NCBI GenBank assembly: GCA_905250075.1
Contig: CAJNOP010000015.1
Coordinates: forward strand, 927,149 to 991,148
Length of the DNA stretch: 64,000 nucleotides
Source: Rotaria sp. Silwood1
Lineage: Eukaryota; Rotifera; Eurotatoria; Philodinida; Philodinidae
Direction of reading: 5' to 3'
The first letter of the stretch is position 1, and each line of letters starts with the position of its first letter. The notes under the pieces were generated by a model that saw only the letters and a list, made by a program, of their open reading frames with translations, did no database searches and was not told the origin of the DNA. The translations under genes were made by a program, and so were the position numbers. This document shows positions 50,420 through 63,603 of this stretch, piece after piece.

Positions 50420-53400
50420 ATATTATGAAATAAAATAAAAGAAGAAAAAAAAACGTGTCTGGTTTTAGCCTACGATAAATCGCTAATTAAAAATCTACGT
50501 TGTAGAAAAAAATGTTATTTTTATTTATATATGTAAATAAAGTAGGGAAACAATCTTATGCATGCTAAAACGATAGTAATTTATTTTTCTTTTTTTGCAA
50601 TATAGTTATATTCTTCTTCTTACGAATATCTTTGTACTTGCCGATGCATCATTTTATGATAGTAATCGCATCGAATGTACCAAAAAAATAACATGAATTC
50701 ATGCTTACATTTGTCAGTTTTTCATTAATAAGGATATTTAGTAAAGAGATAGTATAAAAATAGAAATCAAGAAATAACGCTAGTCATCACTATAAGTATA
50801 TGCACGAATAGAATAACTTATATAAAACAATAAAATCAAGAGTAATAACAATCATAGAAATCATGGGTCTTATTCTTCAGTGTAATAGTTTGTGTCTGAA
50901 GTGTATGTAGAAAAGCCCCATCATGCAATTTATTTATTGACGTCAGAAACTTACTCTTGCGATTAATGAAGATCTTACGCCTATGTTGTGTATGACGTTC
51001 GGTGAACGCTCTCGTAGGAATTAAAATAATATAATATGATTGATATAAAAAACAAGTATCATGTTTGAAGTTATTATCATTCATAATTAACTTTGAAGAG
51101 CTTAAAATTTCTTTAACTAATTTATTAAATGAAAAATAGGTCTTACTGTACATGAATATCTACAGAAAATTTAAAAATTAATTATTCTCTGAAGTTTTCA
51201 GTTAATCTTCATATGATACCTATTAGAAATCTTCTAGATGTTTTATGAATATAACTAGAAAAGTTATCATATGTTGAATTTCAATAGAAAGTCTGTATCA
51301 TAAATGAACATGATAAACTAAAAAATGTTTTTCTTGTTTCTCATCGAAATTAAATAAAACAAATGAACTTCATGTTCCTTTTGCGTCTGTATGCTTACCT
51401 TTCATAAACACAAGCAGCAAAGAAAAAAAGGCAAATAAGTTTTGATTTTAAAACAAATATTCTACGGTTGAAGGAACTTTTATCACTAACATATCTCTAC
51501 AGACGGAAGAATCCTACTGAACATCGTGATCAAAAAATATGTTGATAGTCGACAAATAGTTTCTTTTGCTTGTTCTCTTTTTCTTTCCTATAATCTATCT
51601 AGTACTGACACTTTTTTAGTTATTTTCACTATTATTTTCGATTCTCTATGAAATGAACTATTAGTAATTATACATTATTTGGAAAATAGTTGTTGGATGG
51701 TAAACTAACAAGTTCTATCAAATTTTTCATACTTTGTGTTTTCTACTATTATGCGCATAAATATTCATTCAAAAATATATTTCCTTCTTCACGAAAGGTT
51801 TCAACATGCTATCATTACCGGTATACATACGTGCTATTTGTTTTTTAGAATTCATTTCTTATTGTTGAGTCAAACGAAAATAATCGTGTTTCTTCACAAT
51901 TAGGAAAAAATAATGATTCTGTAATTATTTTTTTCTACCTGACTGATAATACTAAATATATAGTGTACTTGTTTTTTAGTTCCACCCTGGTACCATATTA
52001 CTATAATAATATTCTCAAAGAAATATTGTAGAACAATTTATATTTAGAAATTTGGACAAACTAATCATATGGACTTAAGAATTATTGAGTAGAATTGTAG
52101 CAATTACTATATATAGGTATGAGTGAGTTGTTTAATAAGAAACAAATCTAACAAATAAGTTTGAGAAGAAAATATTTTATTAACCCTTAGACATTCCAAC
52201 TGAAGTGTGAATTATGCGCTTGTGATACATGACATCAATGTTAATTTCTATATATAATATAGCTTGAAAATAGACTTATTCATAGGTCAATATGAACTTG
52301 TACTCATATGTTATGGTTTGTTGCGGCTATGATTTTGGCTTCTTAATGATAAATGACATCCTTGAAATCTTGTTAGAACTCTATAAAATGTAGATTGTGA
52401 ATGATGATAATTCATTAAAGAATGTCAACATTGATGGATACAGCAAGAAAACAATGATTTTCTAGTGATAAGATTCTATCGAAGATAAGAAAAAAAACAA
52501 CGAACAAGTATTGTTATAGAGAAAGAAAAAACAACTTTTTTTTTTCATGTCTAATCAAAATAGAAACAATTTACTAGCTGCAAAAATGAAACTAATTATC
52601 ATGCAAATCTTTTGTTTTTTGTTACTTTAAGAGTTTAATTTATGAATAACTAATGTATGTGTTTAAATAGTGACACAATTTTCAATCAATTATTAGATTT
52701 AGCATCTTTTTGTTTTGTTTCATCATTTTACTTTGCAGACATGATAATAAAATAAAAATATTTTATTATAATTAAACAAAACATCGCGAATGACTTAGTA
52801 AAAATCATCTTCGCTTGGATGTATGCTAATTTAACATATCGATTTTAGAATAAATATACACAATGCTTACATTTCGAAGTAGATTAAATCATCGGATTAT
52901 TTTATGAAACTATTGTACAGAAATAATAATAACCAAAAGAAGAATTTCCAATATTTAAGTTCATGACAATTTAGAGATAGATTTATTATTACCCTGTGAT
53001 ACTGTAGTTATTTTCAGTTTTCTAATTCTCCGGAAGATTAGACAGTCAATATCATTTTCACACATGAGACTCTGAGGATTGCTAAAAGATTTTAATACTT
53101 TCTACCATGAAAATTATGTCAAAACCCAATAAGACTTTTGAAATTTACTGCTTTCTACAAACGTAATATACTCATATCTGACTTTAAGAAAATAATGAAA
53201 TAAAGATTGTACTACAAAACTAACTTTAATGATTATTCAGTCTCATACATCAAGTCGTATGACGTAAATTTTAAAAGCATGAGTACGACTTCGGTTCATA
53301 CATATTCTTCGTCTAAGCATTCTTCCATTTAATTCATTAATGTAATTATCATATGGAAACTCTCATCTATATATAATTTTTAAATAAAAAAAATTTGATA

Positions 53401-54148
53401 ATTTTTATGGCATCAAACGACTGAAGTTTTCAAAGTGACACATAGTTTTTCAGCTGAAACCATATTTAATTTATAGAGTTTAGCAAGGAAATAAATATCT
53501 TAGAGTCATTCGAGCTGCTAAGCCTTTTTTGATAAGATCGAGAATTTTTAGTAGATTTTTCATGCAATATCCTAGTTTTCAAGCGAAACTATACGATTGA
53601 ATTTCGATCTAAAACTTAATCCACACAATAGCATCAATTGAACTATTTTGTAAAAAAATTTCACAATTTTTTCCTTAAGCCTTTCCGACAAGTTAAATGT
53701 TTTCGAGAATAGGCATTGTATCATGATTATTGTGAAGAATATCGATTTAGATTTCGGAGAAGTTTAGTGAAAAATATTTTCAAAATTTTTCTACGAGCTA
53801 ATCTATAACCAGTACTTTTATAATGGTAAAATTCAAATAAATTCACTAAACATTCGAAATCTTAAAAACAAAGATCTAGCAGCTAGAACCACTCTAAAAT
53901 GTTTACTGACTCACTATGCTTAATCAATTGAATATAGCCCTAACTCAATAGTGATTTATTACTTGGATAACCTTTCTAGTAAATTATTCGTAACGACATC
54001 TATTGTAATTTTTATTTAAATAAAATTGTCAGTTTTTCCTTGACAATCACTACTAGTAACAGTGAGAAAAATGGCTGACACATCAAAGTGAATCATTGAC
54101 ACAGGCAAACATAGACGTCTGTTAGTTCTTTTTTTCGTGTGTTGTTAG
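50420..54148. other. Gene-free intergenic region
   Basis: About 3.7 kb between the divergently oriented GPCR and CEP89-like genes. No coding signal recognised on either strand; it presumably contains both promoters. ORF 50836-51153 (-) has no family feature and random composition. Confidence 0.5.
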
Positions 54149-54166
54149 AATCTTAGCTATTCAATA

Positions 54167-57100
54167 ATGTCGACAAAACGGGGAAAAAAAGCAAAACCCG
54201 TAAGTTTTGTTCAATATCGCCTTTCATTTTTAATTTGTCTTATACTTCATTTAATTATTTCTCATGTGTTTTTAGCAACTTTATAGCCATATTGCTTCAT
54301 CTATAATACCAATAACAAGTATTGTTGCTCTTCCGTCAGCTGCTCAATGTTTTCCACAGCAAAAGATACTCGCCAACGAAGAATGGGGTCCAGTAGCATC
54401 TACTTTTCTACATGCTTCTCTTGCCAGTCAAATACTTATTTCACCATCATCGAAGACTTTATTAAATCAATATGTTGAAGATAATAGTCAACATACCAGA
54501 ACACGAACACCTATTGGACGAATGGATGCAAGTACAGATGAAGAAGAAGAAAGGTAATCCAATGATTTATATCTTTGATTTTTTTTAAATATTTCATCTA
54601 TCATATATAGTGATGAAGAAAAAGATGAACGTAAATATCAAGAATCACTTCATGCATCTACCGTCAAAAGTGTATGAAAGTTATTTATTGTAATAAATAA
54701 CAAGATAATAAGAAAAAATCAATATTTCTACTCTACTTTACTGCTGATTTGTCAAAGTTTTTATTCATAAGAAAATTGTCACATTGGTCTTGTGTAAAAC
54801 TAGCATTGTTAACCTCAACAATGACATACACTATCAGCCAAAAGTGTGTTATCTTGTAAAATCATTGACATATATAAATTTTGGGTAGTGAGACTCACTC
54901 AATATTGTTCGCTCGATTTAAAAAGAAATTATGAGTTGTAACAAGTTCTCTACACTTATGACTCGCTTCACTTATCATTATATAGTCTATAAATATAACT
55001 TTTTACGCTACACAGTTCATTAAGTTTCATTGAAGCGTTCATAAGTAACGGATATTTTACTACAATGATACGTTGATCAGATTTTAAGTTTCTTCCTTTC
55101 TTGAGTTATAGAACTCATAATCAGAAAAAATATCACATTTAATAACTTATCTTTAAGCTAAGCAAACGAGACCAAGCAATTCTCATCGATCTAAATTCCT
55201 AATTTAGTGTATGTAACAAAAATTTCAAATGTATAATTTAAGAACGGTTGAGATCACTAGAGAAAAGATCCTTTCAATCAGTAGTGTATGTCATTATTGA
55301 GCTCAACAGTGATAATTTAGGAGAGTATGCATTAATGGTTTCCTTGTGAATAAAAGTTTTGAAGAGTCTCCTACCTAATGATTAAAGTAGACTAGAAATA
55401 TCGAGTGTTTTTATTGTCAAGTTATTTATGTACTTTCTGTATGTTTCATATTCAATTTTCAATTAAAATTTTTTTTGTTCAAGAGTGTATCTCGAGTGGC
55501 ATCATTATCTGATGCTGAAAAACGTCTCTTTGGACATGTAGTTGATGATGGTAATCTATTGATAAGATTAAATATATTGTTTTACGTTGTATAATATTAT
55601 TCTAAAGAACCAACATCAACAATGGCTGATGATGATCTTAGTTCAAAAATTCGTTCAGATCAAAAACCAACAGTTAATGCTGAAATATCACGATCAACAA
55701 CAACAACAACTACTACCTCAGATGTATGTTTATATTCAATTCCTATACCACAAAAAAGAAATTATCAAATTTTTTTCTATTAAATAGGACAAAAATTTAA
55801 AACGAGCATCAGTTACAATTATACGACAACATGTACCTCCATTAGTTCTCAATCCTTCACCAAGTCAATTAGGTCCATCATCAGCAAAACCCCATAGTCA
55901 AAGAGATGTAAGTTCATCAATATGTTAATAAACATTAAAGAAATCATTTTCACATCGAATTTTTGTTGTTTTTTTTTGTGAAGCTCACATATATTTTCAA
56001 AGAAAATAGTACATTTAAATTTCAAGCGAGGTTTTTTAGGCTTCATGCAGACTCTAGCAACCGACAATGGTGTGTCAATATTAACAATACTTAGATCACT
56101 CTAAAATTTTCTAGAATCTTCCACAGCATTCTATGAATCTAAGACTTCTTCTATAGCTTCTATATATATCAAACTTGAAATTTCAATTCAATTCAAGGTT
56201 TTAATTTCAAGTAAACATAACCATTTTCTTCATGTAAGTGTTACGAACGCACACACACCACACATCTCTCTTAATATGAATATAATGGATACTTGACGAT
56301 TGAAACTTGAAGCTGTAAAATTTGTTGTTCTAATAGATTCAACTTTCAAATATGACACACCTTGATAGATTCCAACTAATTGTTTAAATATTGTAGGTTT
56401 TTATATTTAATATAAAGAAAGAATCTTATTGTAATTATTAATCTCAGTTTAGATGAAAGTTAACAATATATTTCAAAATTTTATCGAGAGAAAGATTGAA
56501 GTGTTTTGAATCTCACTGAAAGAATAAATCAATGTGTGTATAGCATGCTAATACGATGATTGAAACAAAAAATAAAATGATATTTGTCACTTTCTATGTT
56601 ATTTATCATATATGTTAATCATTAGAAGAAAAAAAAGTTATGCATTAAATAGGTATTTAATAATACAAATAAGTTTTTTTTTTCAATGTAACAATATTAA
56701 ATAATTCTAAAATTAAATACTTTCAAAATTAGAAAATTTTTTCGAGCATTTATATCAAGTAATAAATTTTATTTCAAGGGTATTGGTGACGATGCCAAAT
56801 CAAGCACAACGACAACAACAGCACGTTCATCTCTTAATGATGCAACAACAATGCCAGTTAGTGCTCGATCTGTTTCATTTAAAGAACCTGTTGTTCATGA
56901 AACATATGATTCACCATCATCAACATCACAAAAAACAAATACTGTAATAACTAATACAAATTATTCTGTATTGGATAAAATTGGTATATATTGATTTTAT
57001 TCATTTTTAAACAAAATTTTATTAATTTGATTTTATCGTATAGTTATTCCACCACCAGAACAATATCAACAAAATTTTAATGATCTTGAAAAACGTAATC

Positions 57101-60100
57101 AATTATTAATCGAAGAAGTTCAACAATTACGAATTATTAATCAAGTAAAATATAATTGCTAGATGTGAATTGATTTTTTTTTATCCTTATATTAAATAAA
57201 TTATATAGAGTCTACAAACTAAACAAGAAGAATTACTTAATCGTTTACAAACATCACAAAAATTATCACAACGAGAATTAAGCGATCTTTTAAAACAAGC
57301 TGGACGTGGTAAAGAATCTTATCGGATTAGATAACTTATCCAGAATTTAAAAAAAAAACAAATTTATCATGTTGTAGAGTAAGACGACTATGCATTCAAA
57401 GCATAAACTACAATTATCAGTAACTGATCATACTTTTGGTGTATAGTCTTCTTGTTTTACAACATGAGAAATTAATTTTCTCAATTCTTAATAGATCTCC
57501 AAATTTGATAAAATTCGTTATTACTATTTCTTATTTCATGTTTTTTTTTTATTTCTTATTTTTCTAATAAGATCAAACAAAATATCTAGAAAATTTAAAT
57601 AAAACATTACAAAATCAATGTGATCAATTACAAAATGAATTAACTTCAATGAGAGAACGATATGCACAAGGTTAATAATTCTAATAAATAAGAAATATTT
57701 TCTTTTTGCATTTAATTTTTTTTTTTATTATAGATCAAGGTCAAACAAATACACAAGAACTTAAAAAGGAAAATCATTTTCTTAACGACTATATTCATCG
57801 TTTAAATGTTGCTTCCAGTGAATATCAAACAATACATCCACCAGATGTATTAAAGAAAGATACAAATGTATGTGCGAAATTTGTTCTCTTGATTATAGTC
57901 CATAAAGCAATCGTTTGATTATTTGATTTTATCAATTCGGTAAAACATTTGAGAGCTGTGTAGTATTAGAATTCATAGAATAAGTTAGATGAGAAATAAT
58001 TATCATACGTTCTAATTCGAGATAGCCCAAAAAATATCATATTTACACATATAAGATTGAACAATGTAAACGTAATTTTTATCTTCTGATTCTTTTAATA
58101 TAATATTAGTGATTAAAAGTTGGCTTACTTTCCATATTTTTCAAGAACTATTTCTTGATTACTTTGAAAAGAAATATGAAACGTCATTATGACACTAATA
58201 GATTCAATCAAATTGTAGGTGATAGAAATTCTTTATTCACAATTCTTCAAGTTCGAAGAATGTGGTCATTTTCAGTTAATTAATAAAAGAAATTAGAAGT
58301 AACCCAAAAGAAAGTATTTTAGGCTTGACTATGAAAGGTCTACACAAAATTAAATAACCTAAAGATCTGTAAACATTCTAAAACAAAATTCAACCATCGT
58401 CAGGAATACTCGAACACTAGAATGCTTTCATGATTGCTCATATACTTCAAGAAACGATGGAGCAAATCTCCGAAAATATTTTACACTGATTGGATAATTT
58501 CCACATCTGAACTATTCATCTAAAATACTGAGTCAAGCTTTGAATTCAGTTTATGCCTATTCAATATTATAATCAGTATCATGAAACTTTTAAATAAAAC
58601 AAAAAATGATTCGAAATTTATTTTCAACAAAAATCTAGAAATAAACTAATTATGCATAACGAAAAATGGCTGCTGACCCAAATACTTCAGAAAAAATTTG
58701 ATCAACTCTAGTCTATATAATTTTATCTGTAAAAACCAATACTTTTACTATATCTTACGTAAGATATAAAAGCTTATAGAAAATAATATAATATTGTTTA
58801 GGCATTAGTTTCTATTGAATCGAAAATTTTTCGACCGAATACAATGAATTCAACTTTTTGTTTTTCTTGTATGCGAATCTACTTAATAGAAAAGTTTTTC
58901 ACTTACATTTAGCAGGCAATTCTATTAAAAATAAAAGGTAAAAGGAATAGATTATTCTAGATTCGAACTTTAACCTAAGCTAGAATCCGTAAGTTTAGTG
59001 TCGGATCTGACGAGTTCTATTTTGAGCTACTTAAAAACTCTTGCAATAAACGTGATTCAGAACTACAAAAAAAAGTTGGTCTTGAAAGACTCAAATCTGA
59101 ACAATGGACTTATCGTTCTACAATTATCTTTTTCTTTTTTTTCTGTTTATTATTGTAATGATTTCATCTTATGAATAAAGAATAGTCTATAACATTTATT
59201 AATAAAATTTGATTTTAAGAATGAACAACGAAATTTAAAAGCTTTACCAATGAAAGGTCCATCACCAATTTGGCTCGTAGGTTTACTATCATTGTCTTTT
59301 GTTATTATTTACATCGATTGGTTTTTTTTCGTTTAGCTTAATCAAAAATTTCTTGCTCCATTATTTGTTTGTTATGATGAAAAATTGCATGAAAGAGAAG
59401 AATTTATTAGAAAACTTCAGGTAAAATAATTAATAAATATAAAGAATTCCACATAATATTCCCATAATAGACTCAACTTAATGAATTACATGATTCAGTT
59501 AAAATCATAACTAATGAAAATTTATCATTACATGAACGTATTGCTCGTACATCAGTATCAACACCAATACATCCAAGTCCTACACATGTAACTGATGTGT
59601 AAGAACACGTTTTAGTTTTCTGATGTAACATATATTTTATTTTCTTGTTTTTAGTGATAATATCAAACGACAAGCTTATCTTGTCTTAGAAGAAAATAAA
59701 GTTCTTCAAGAACAACTTAGTTTACAAACAAATAAATTAACTGATGTTCAAAAAGCACAAATTCAAGAGGGTAAATTTTTGTTTTTCATAAAAAAAATAA
59801 TAAATAAGGTAAATATCATTTGTTTTGATTAGTATCGGATTTAACACGACGTTTAATGATTATTGAAAGTGAAAAAACAGAAGCAGATCGATTACTTAAA
59901 ACAATCCGAATCAAAAATGAAGAATTAAGAAAACAATATGAACAATTAATTATAGATAATGATCATCGAATGCATGTTGAAGATCATGTTAGAGAAATTA
60001 ATGAAATGAAGCGATTAACAGGTTACATTTATTTACTTACTTTTGTTTTTATCATAAGTTTTTCTTTTCTAATAGATGAATTAAGTAAAAAACATGCAAG

Positions 60101-62891
60101 TGAAATGCAATTACTTCTTCGTCGAATACAGGTACGTTTAATTAAAAAATAATTTCAACATAGATGTATATTATCAAATAGATTTGTTAATAAACATGAA
60201 AATCTGTAACGCTACAAACAAAAAAAGAATTAAGAAATCTGATTATATTCAATCGTTTTTTTTTCTATCCGATTGATTTTAACAGAATAATTCAATATTG
60301 ATAATTAATAGATTTTTGTGAAAATCAAAGCACTGGAAATAATATAAGATGACAATATCATGCGTAAATTTTTTTTTTATGGAGGAAATAATTTTAAAAA
60401 GTGCAAAAAGTAAATTAGGAAAATTAAGAGTAAAACCCAGGCGGATCATTCCGACCGTCGGAAATGGCGTGTTATCTCGCCTGAAACGGCTATAAAACGG
60501 TGAATTACTGCCTTAATTTTGACCTTATTTTGCCGTAATCCGTTATACCGTTTTACGAACTGTTTTTATCGCTAGAAAACAGCCATCGTTTTCCCCCGAT
60601 TTTGCTTCCGTAATCTGGTATGACGGATTACGGCGTCGTTTTACATCGTTATTACGCCGTTTAAAGCCGTTTACGACACCGTTTTATTGGACCTGGGAAA
60701 AGAAAGAAATTGATTTTCTTTCAAAAAGTGTTGAGAACAAAAATTGATAGACAAGTAATTAAGAAATGAATGGTTCAATAATGACTCCGTTTCGGAAATC
60801 GAATGATCACTGCATCTTCTGACCACTAATTATAGTCAAATAGTCATCGAAAATGAATGAGACAAAATGTTCGTTTATTTTTCACTCTGCAAAAATTTGA
60901 AAACATTGAGCTTGAAATCGAAATTTTGTATTATTTCTGAATATTGGTTCAATATTTCTCTAGGACTTATAAATCAAACATTTAGAGGTGCTAGAATTAG
61001 ATTTGTACGGAATAAAATTAACGTTTTGTGCAAAAATAGTCTTTTTTTTTTACTACATACGTTATATTACTGTATAGAATTAAAGGCAAAACTTTTCTCT
61101 ACAAAATAATATAAAAAGTAAGAGTGTCAGAATCATCATTGAGAAATGCACTTCGCAAGTCTATTTTGTATAGAAGTGAAAAAAATGACTAAATTGGCAT
61201 GATGTTTCTTACCTGAAATACTCATTGTTAACCAATGACTTTCAGCAACCTAATTATTAATATATCATTTAATCAAGAAATATTTGCTCTTTCATTTCTT
61301 GCATTTGAAATCATTTTCACTCAAGTGTTAGAACGGTAAAACTCGTTCAAACTCAATTTACCGACCTAAAAATGTTAAATAATAACTCTTAAAGCATAAA
61401 TTCTACAAATATGTTCGAGTCATATTCAGAAAGAATACGCGGTTTGCAAATAACTGCAGAGTGAAAAATGAACAAATATTTCCTCAAATTACTATTTGAT
61501 AACTCGTTCCTAAGTGCTCAGAGTACCCGTCATATACTAATTCATTGAGGTTGAGTCAAAGCTTTGATGGCTAAATACGACAATCAAAAGAGTCTGTTCA
61601 ATCTTGATTGATGAGAGCATACCATTATATTTATTATTGTTGTCTATTTCAAATTATGAAATAACACCTCTGAGTACATATTTTTAAGAGACAGTTTGAT
61701 ATTGTTAAATTATGAAGAGTTTGGAGATGCAAAAAAGTACCCGGAACCGGAACCATTGTTCCGACTCCATTTCCGGTTGTTGAAAATGAAAAAAAAACGA
61801 CTTCGGTTACATTCTCAAAACATCACGTGGAATGAAGACCATTAAATCATCAGAAAAATACAAAATTTTAAATCTATGTTGAAAAAGTTCAATGAGATAA
61901 AAGACGTGGCATACTTAAGCACTTAAACAAAACAATATTATGCATACAGACTGAAATCTTCAAATTCAAGAATGAGGAGAAAAAGAAGATTTCTCGCTAT
62001 AGATTTAAGAATTTTTGTATCTATCAGATGATTTAACAGTTCCAGATTTTTTTCAGATCGTTTAAATTTAATATCAAATAATTAATTTTATTTTAAAATA
62101 GGATGCTGAAACTGCTAAACGAGTAGCTCAAATGACATTAACCGAAAGTCGTAATGATAACGAACGTTTAAAAAATGATATAAATGCAATAAAAAAATTC
62201 AATCGAAAATTACTAATACGTGTAGAAACATTTGAAAAAAAACTTGAATTACAACAAATAAAAGAACAACGAACAGCAACAATGCTTGAAAAAGCTAATG
62301 AAGAAGTTGAACAATGTAAATTAGAACAAGAAACTTATTCAATATTAGTAAATAAATTATTTTCTTTTCTGATCAAAATATATCATTTTATATTTGTGAA
62401 TACTTCAAAGGCTAAAACAAAAGAAGAAGAAATGAATCAAACCAGAATACGAATGCAAGAAGAAGCAAAAAAAATAACCGAACTTGAAAATCATCTCGAA
62501 AATTTCAAAAGTAAAAGTAAAGAACATGTTATTGAAGTGCAAGAACAGTAAGTTATTTATAAAGTTTTCTATATCCTAGCAATTATATTATATTAAAATA
62601 GAATGAAAAAACAATATGATAATTTAAAAGTACGTTGTTCGGAACATGAACAACGTATTCAACAACTTATGACTTTATTAAACGAAAAACAAGTGACCAT
62701 CGATGACTTAAATGCAGAAAGACGGTATAGATATATAAATATATATGTATAGTTAATGTAGAATTTATTAAGTTATTATTTTTTTTTTTTGTAGCAATCT
62801 TGAAGTTGATCTTGAGACTATCTGGCAAACAACAAATGCTGATAATATGCGCATGCGACAACAATTACTTGACATGCATGCCGTGCGTTAG
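54167..62891 (+). CDS. CEP89: Centrosomal protein of 89 kDa orthologue
   Basis: Coiled-coil protein of centriolar distal appendages needed for ciliogenesis. Inferred exons: 54167-54199, 54276-54550, 54611-54671, 55484-55550, 55608-55723, 55788-55907, 56779-56983, 57044-57144, 57209-57308, 57572-57670, 57734-57867, 59220-59276, 59337-59420, 59471-59598, 59655-59770, 59833-60021, 60076-60131, 62102-62347, 62411-62547, 62602-62724, 62795-62891. All phases agree and give 847 residues (human 783). Family landmarks: KGPSPIWLLNQKFLAPLFVCYDE (split here; human has KGP..PWLL..K.L.PLL..Y), LVLEENKVLQEQLSLQ, and a C-terminal LEVDLETIWQTT like the vertebrate LEVIWEST. The N-terminal third is Ser/Thr-rich and disordered, the rest is coiled coil. 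Introns over 300 bp: 54672-55483, 55908-56778, 57868-59219, 60132-62101; the last holds a GC-rich element. Confidence 0.85.
57358..57475. mobile_element. Short hairpin (MITE-like) insert in a CEP89 intron
   Basis: About 45-bp inverted arms: left begins AATTTATCATGTTGTAGAG, right end reads as the complement of AATTTCTCATGTTGTAAAA, with further pairing through GACGACTATG and CATAGTC-like sequence. About three quarters of arm positions match. The loop is about 30 bp. It enlarges an intron to 263 bp where neighbouring introns are about 60 bp. Confidence 0.6.
60435..60698. mobile_element. GC-rich short element with CCCAGG/CCTGGG ends in a CEP89 intron
   Basis: A sharply bounded segment of roughly 45% GC inside AT-rich intron sequence. 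It starts AAAACCCAGGCGG and ends GGACCTGGGAAAA, so the termini are a 6-bp inverted repeat flanked by A runs. It contains many copies of CCGTTTTA or its complement TAAAACGG and a larger inverted pair, CCGTAATCCGTTATACCG near 60533 and GGTATGACGGATTACGGCG near 60617. No ORF. I do not recognise the family. Confidence 0.6.
61890..62055 (+). repeat. Dispersed repeat, copy B
   Basis: Second copy of the repeat at 45290-45445, same orientation, ending just upstream of the CEP89 exon at 62102. Shared core GATGATTTAACAGTTC. Confidence 0.5.
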
Positions 62892-63068
62892 CTGTATACT
62901 TGCAATGCTTTCGTGTATCACATTGATGATAATTAACATTGATTATGGTGACCTATATTTTTATATATAATGATAGTTATGATCTTTTTCATTCTTTTCT
63001 TGTTGTTCAAATTGATAGTAAAACAAGATATATATATGTTTATGTGATCTATTTATGTTTTCTTCGAT

Positions 63069-63074
63069 AATAAA
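63069..63074 (+). terminator. Polyadenylation signal AATAAA for CEP89
   Basis: AATAAA about 180 bp past the stop codon at 62891, followed by a T-rich tract. Confidence 0.5.
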
Positions 63075-63195
63075 CTTTATTTATTTATTTAATTTGTTTT
63101 TTAACATATGTTTGTCTTTTATTTGTAATTTCTTCTCATAAAATATTTTAAGAAAAAAGGAAAAATAAATCGAAGTTTATATTTGCAAATAAATT

Positions 63196-63603
63196 TTATT
63201 TTCTTTCCACTCCATGATCAATAAGACAATCGTAAAATGGTGATAATTTTCCAAGACGTGCTTGAGATTTTAAAAACCACAATGGTTTATTTTCGCATGG
63301 ATCATCTTTGTTAATACCTTTTTGACGACTAGGAATACCTTTAGAAAAATCACCATCATTATTATCTGGTTCCCATGCATCATAATAACGTTTGTCAATA
63401 CGACCACCGTATGATGATGAGTGATGAACCGCAACTATTAAATAAAAAAAAAATGATAAATATTCAAGGTTAAAGAAAGCAACCAACTGGGAAATTAGAC
63501 ATCAATCAGTAGAATGAATAAAAGCAAGCAAAATATTATTCAAAAATAATAACCTACCAATGACGAGAAATAAGACAAGCAATCCCGAAAGCACCCGTTT
63601 CAT
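63196..63603 (-). CDS. Small secreted peptide, possible prohormone
   Basis: Two exons, 63603-63558 and 63434-63196, phase 1 junction, 94 residues. Residues 1-17 or so form a signal peptide (MKRVLSGLLVLFLVIVAV). The mature chain has HHSSSYGGRIDKRYYDAWEP, an acidic GDFSKG segment, DPCENKPLWFLKSQARLGKL and ends YDCLIDHGVERK. The dibasic KR before YYDAWEP could be a convertase site, and the two cysteines could close one loop. No family recognised. The ATG at 63603 is chosen because it alone gives a signal peptide; the longer frame at 63486 reads through the intron. AATAAA overlaps the stop codon. Convergent with CEP89, 300 bp apart. Confidence 0.7.

Noticed and set aside
61735-61800. GC-rich GGAACCGGAACC patch with a short AACCGGAA/TTCCGGTT hairpin in the CEP89 intron
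   Set aside because: Too short to define boundaries or a family; may be a repeat fragment.
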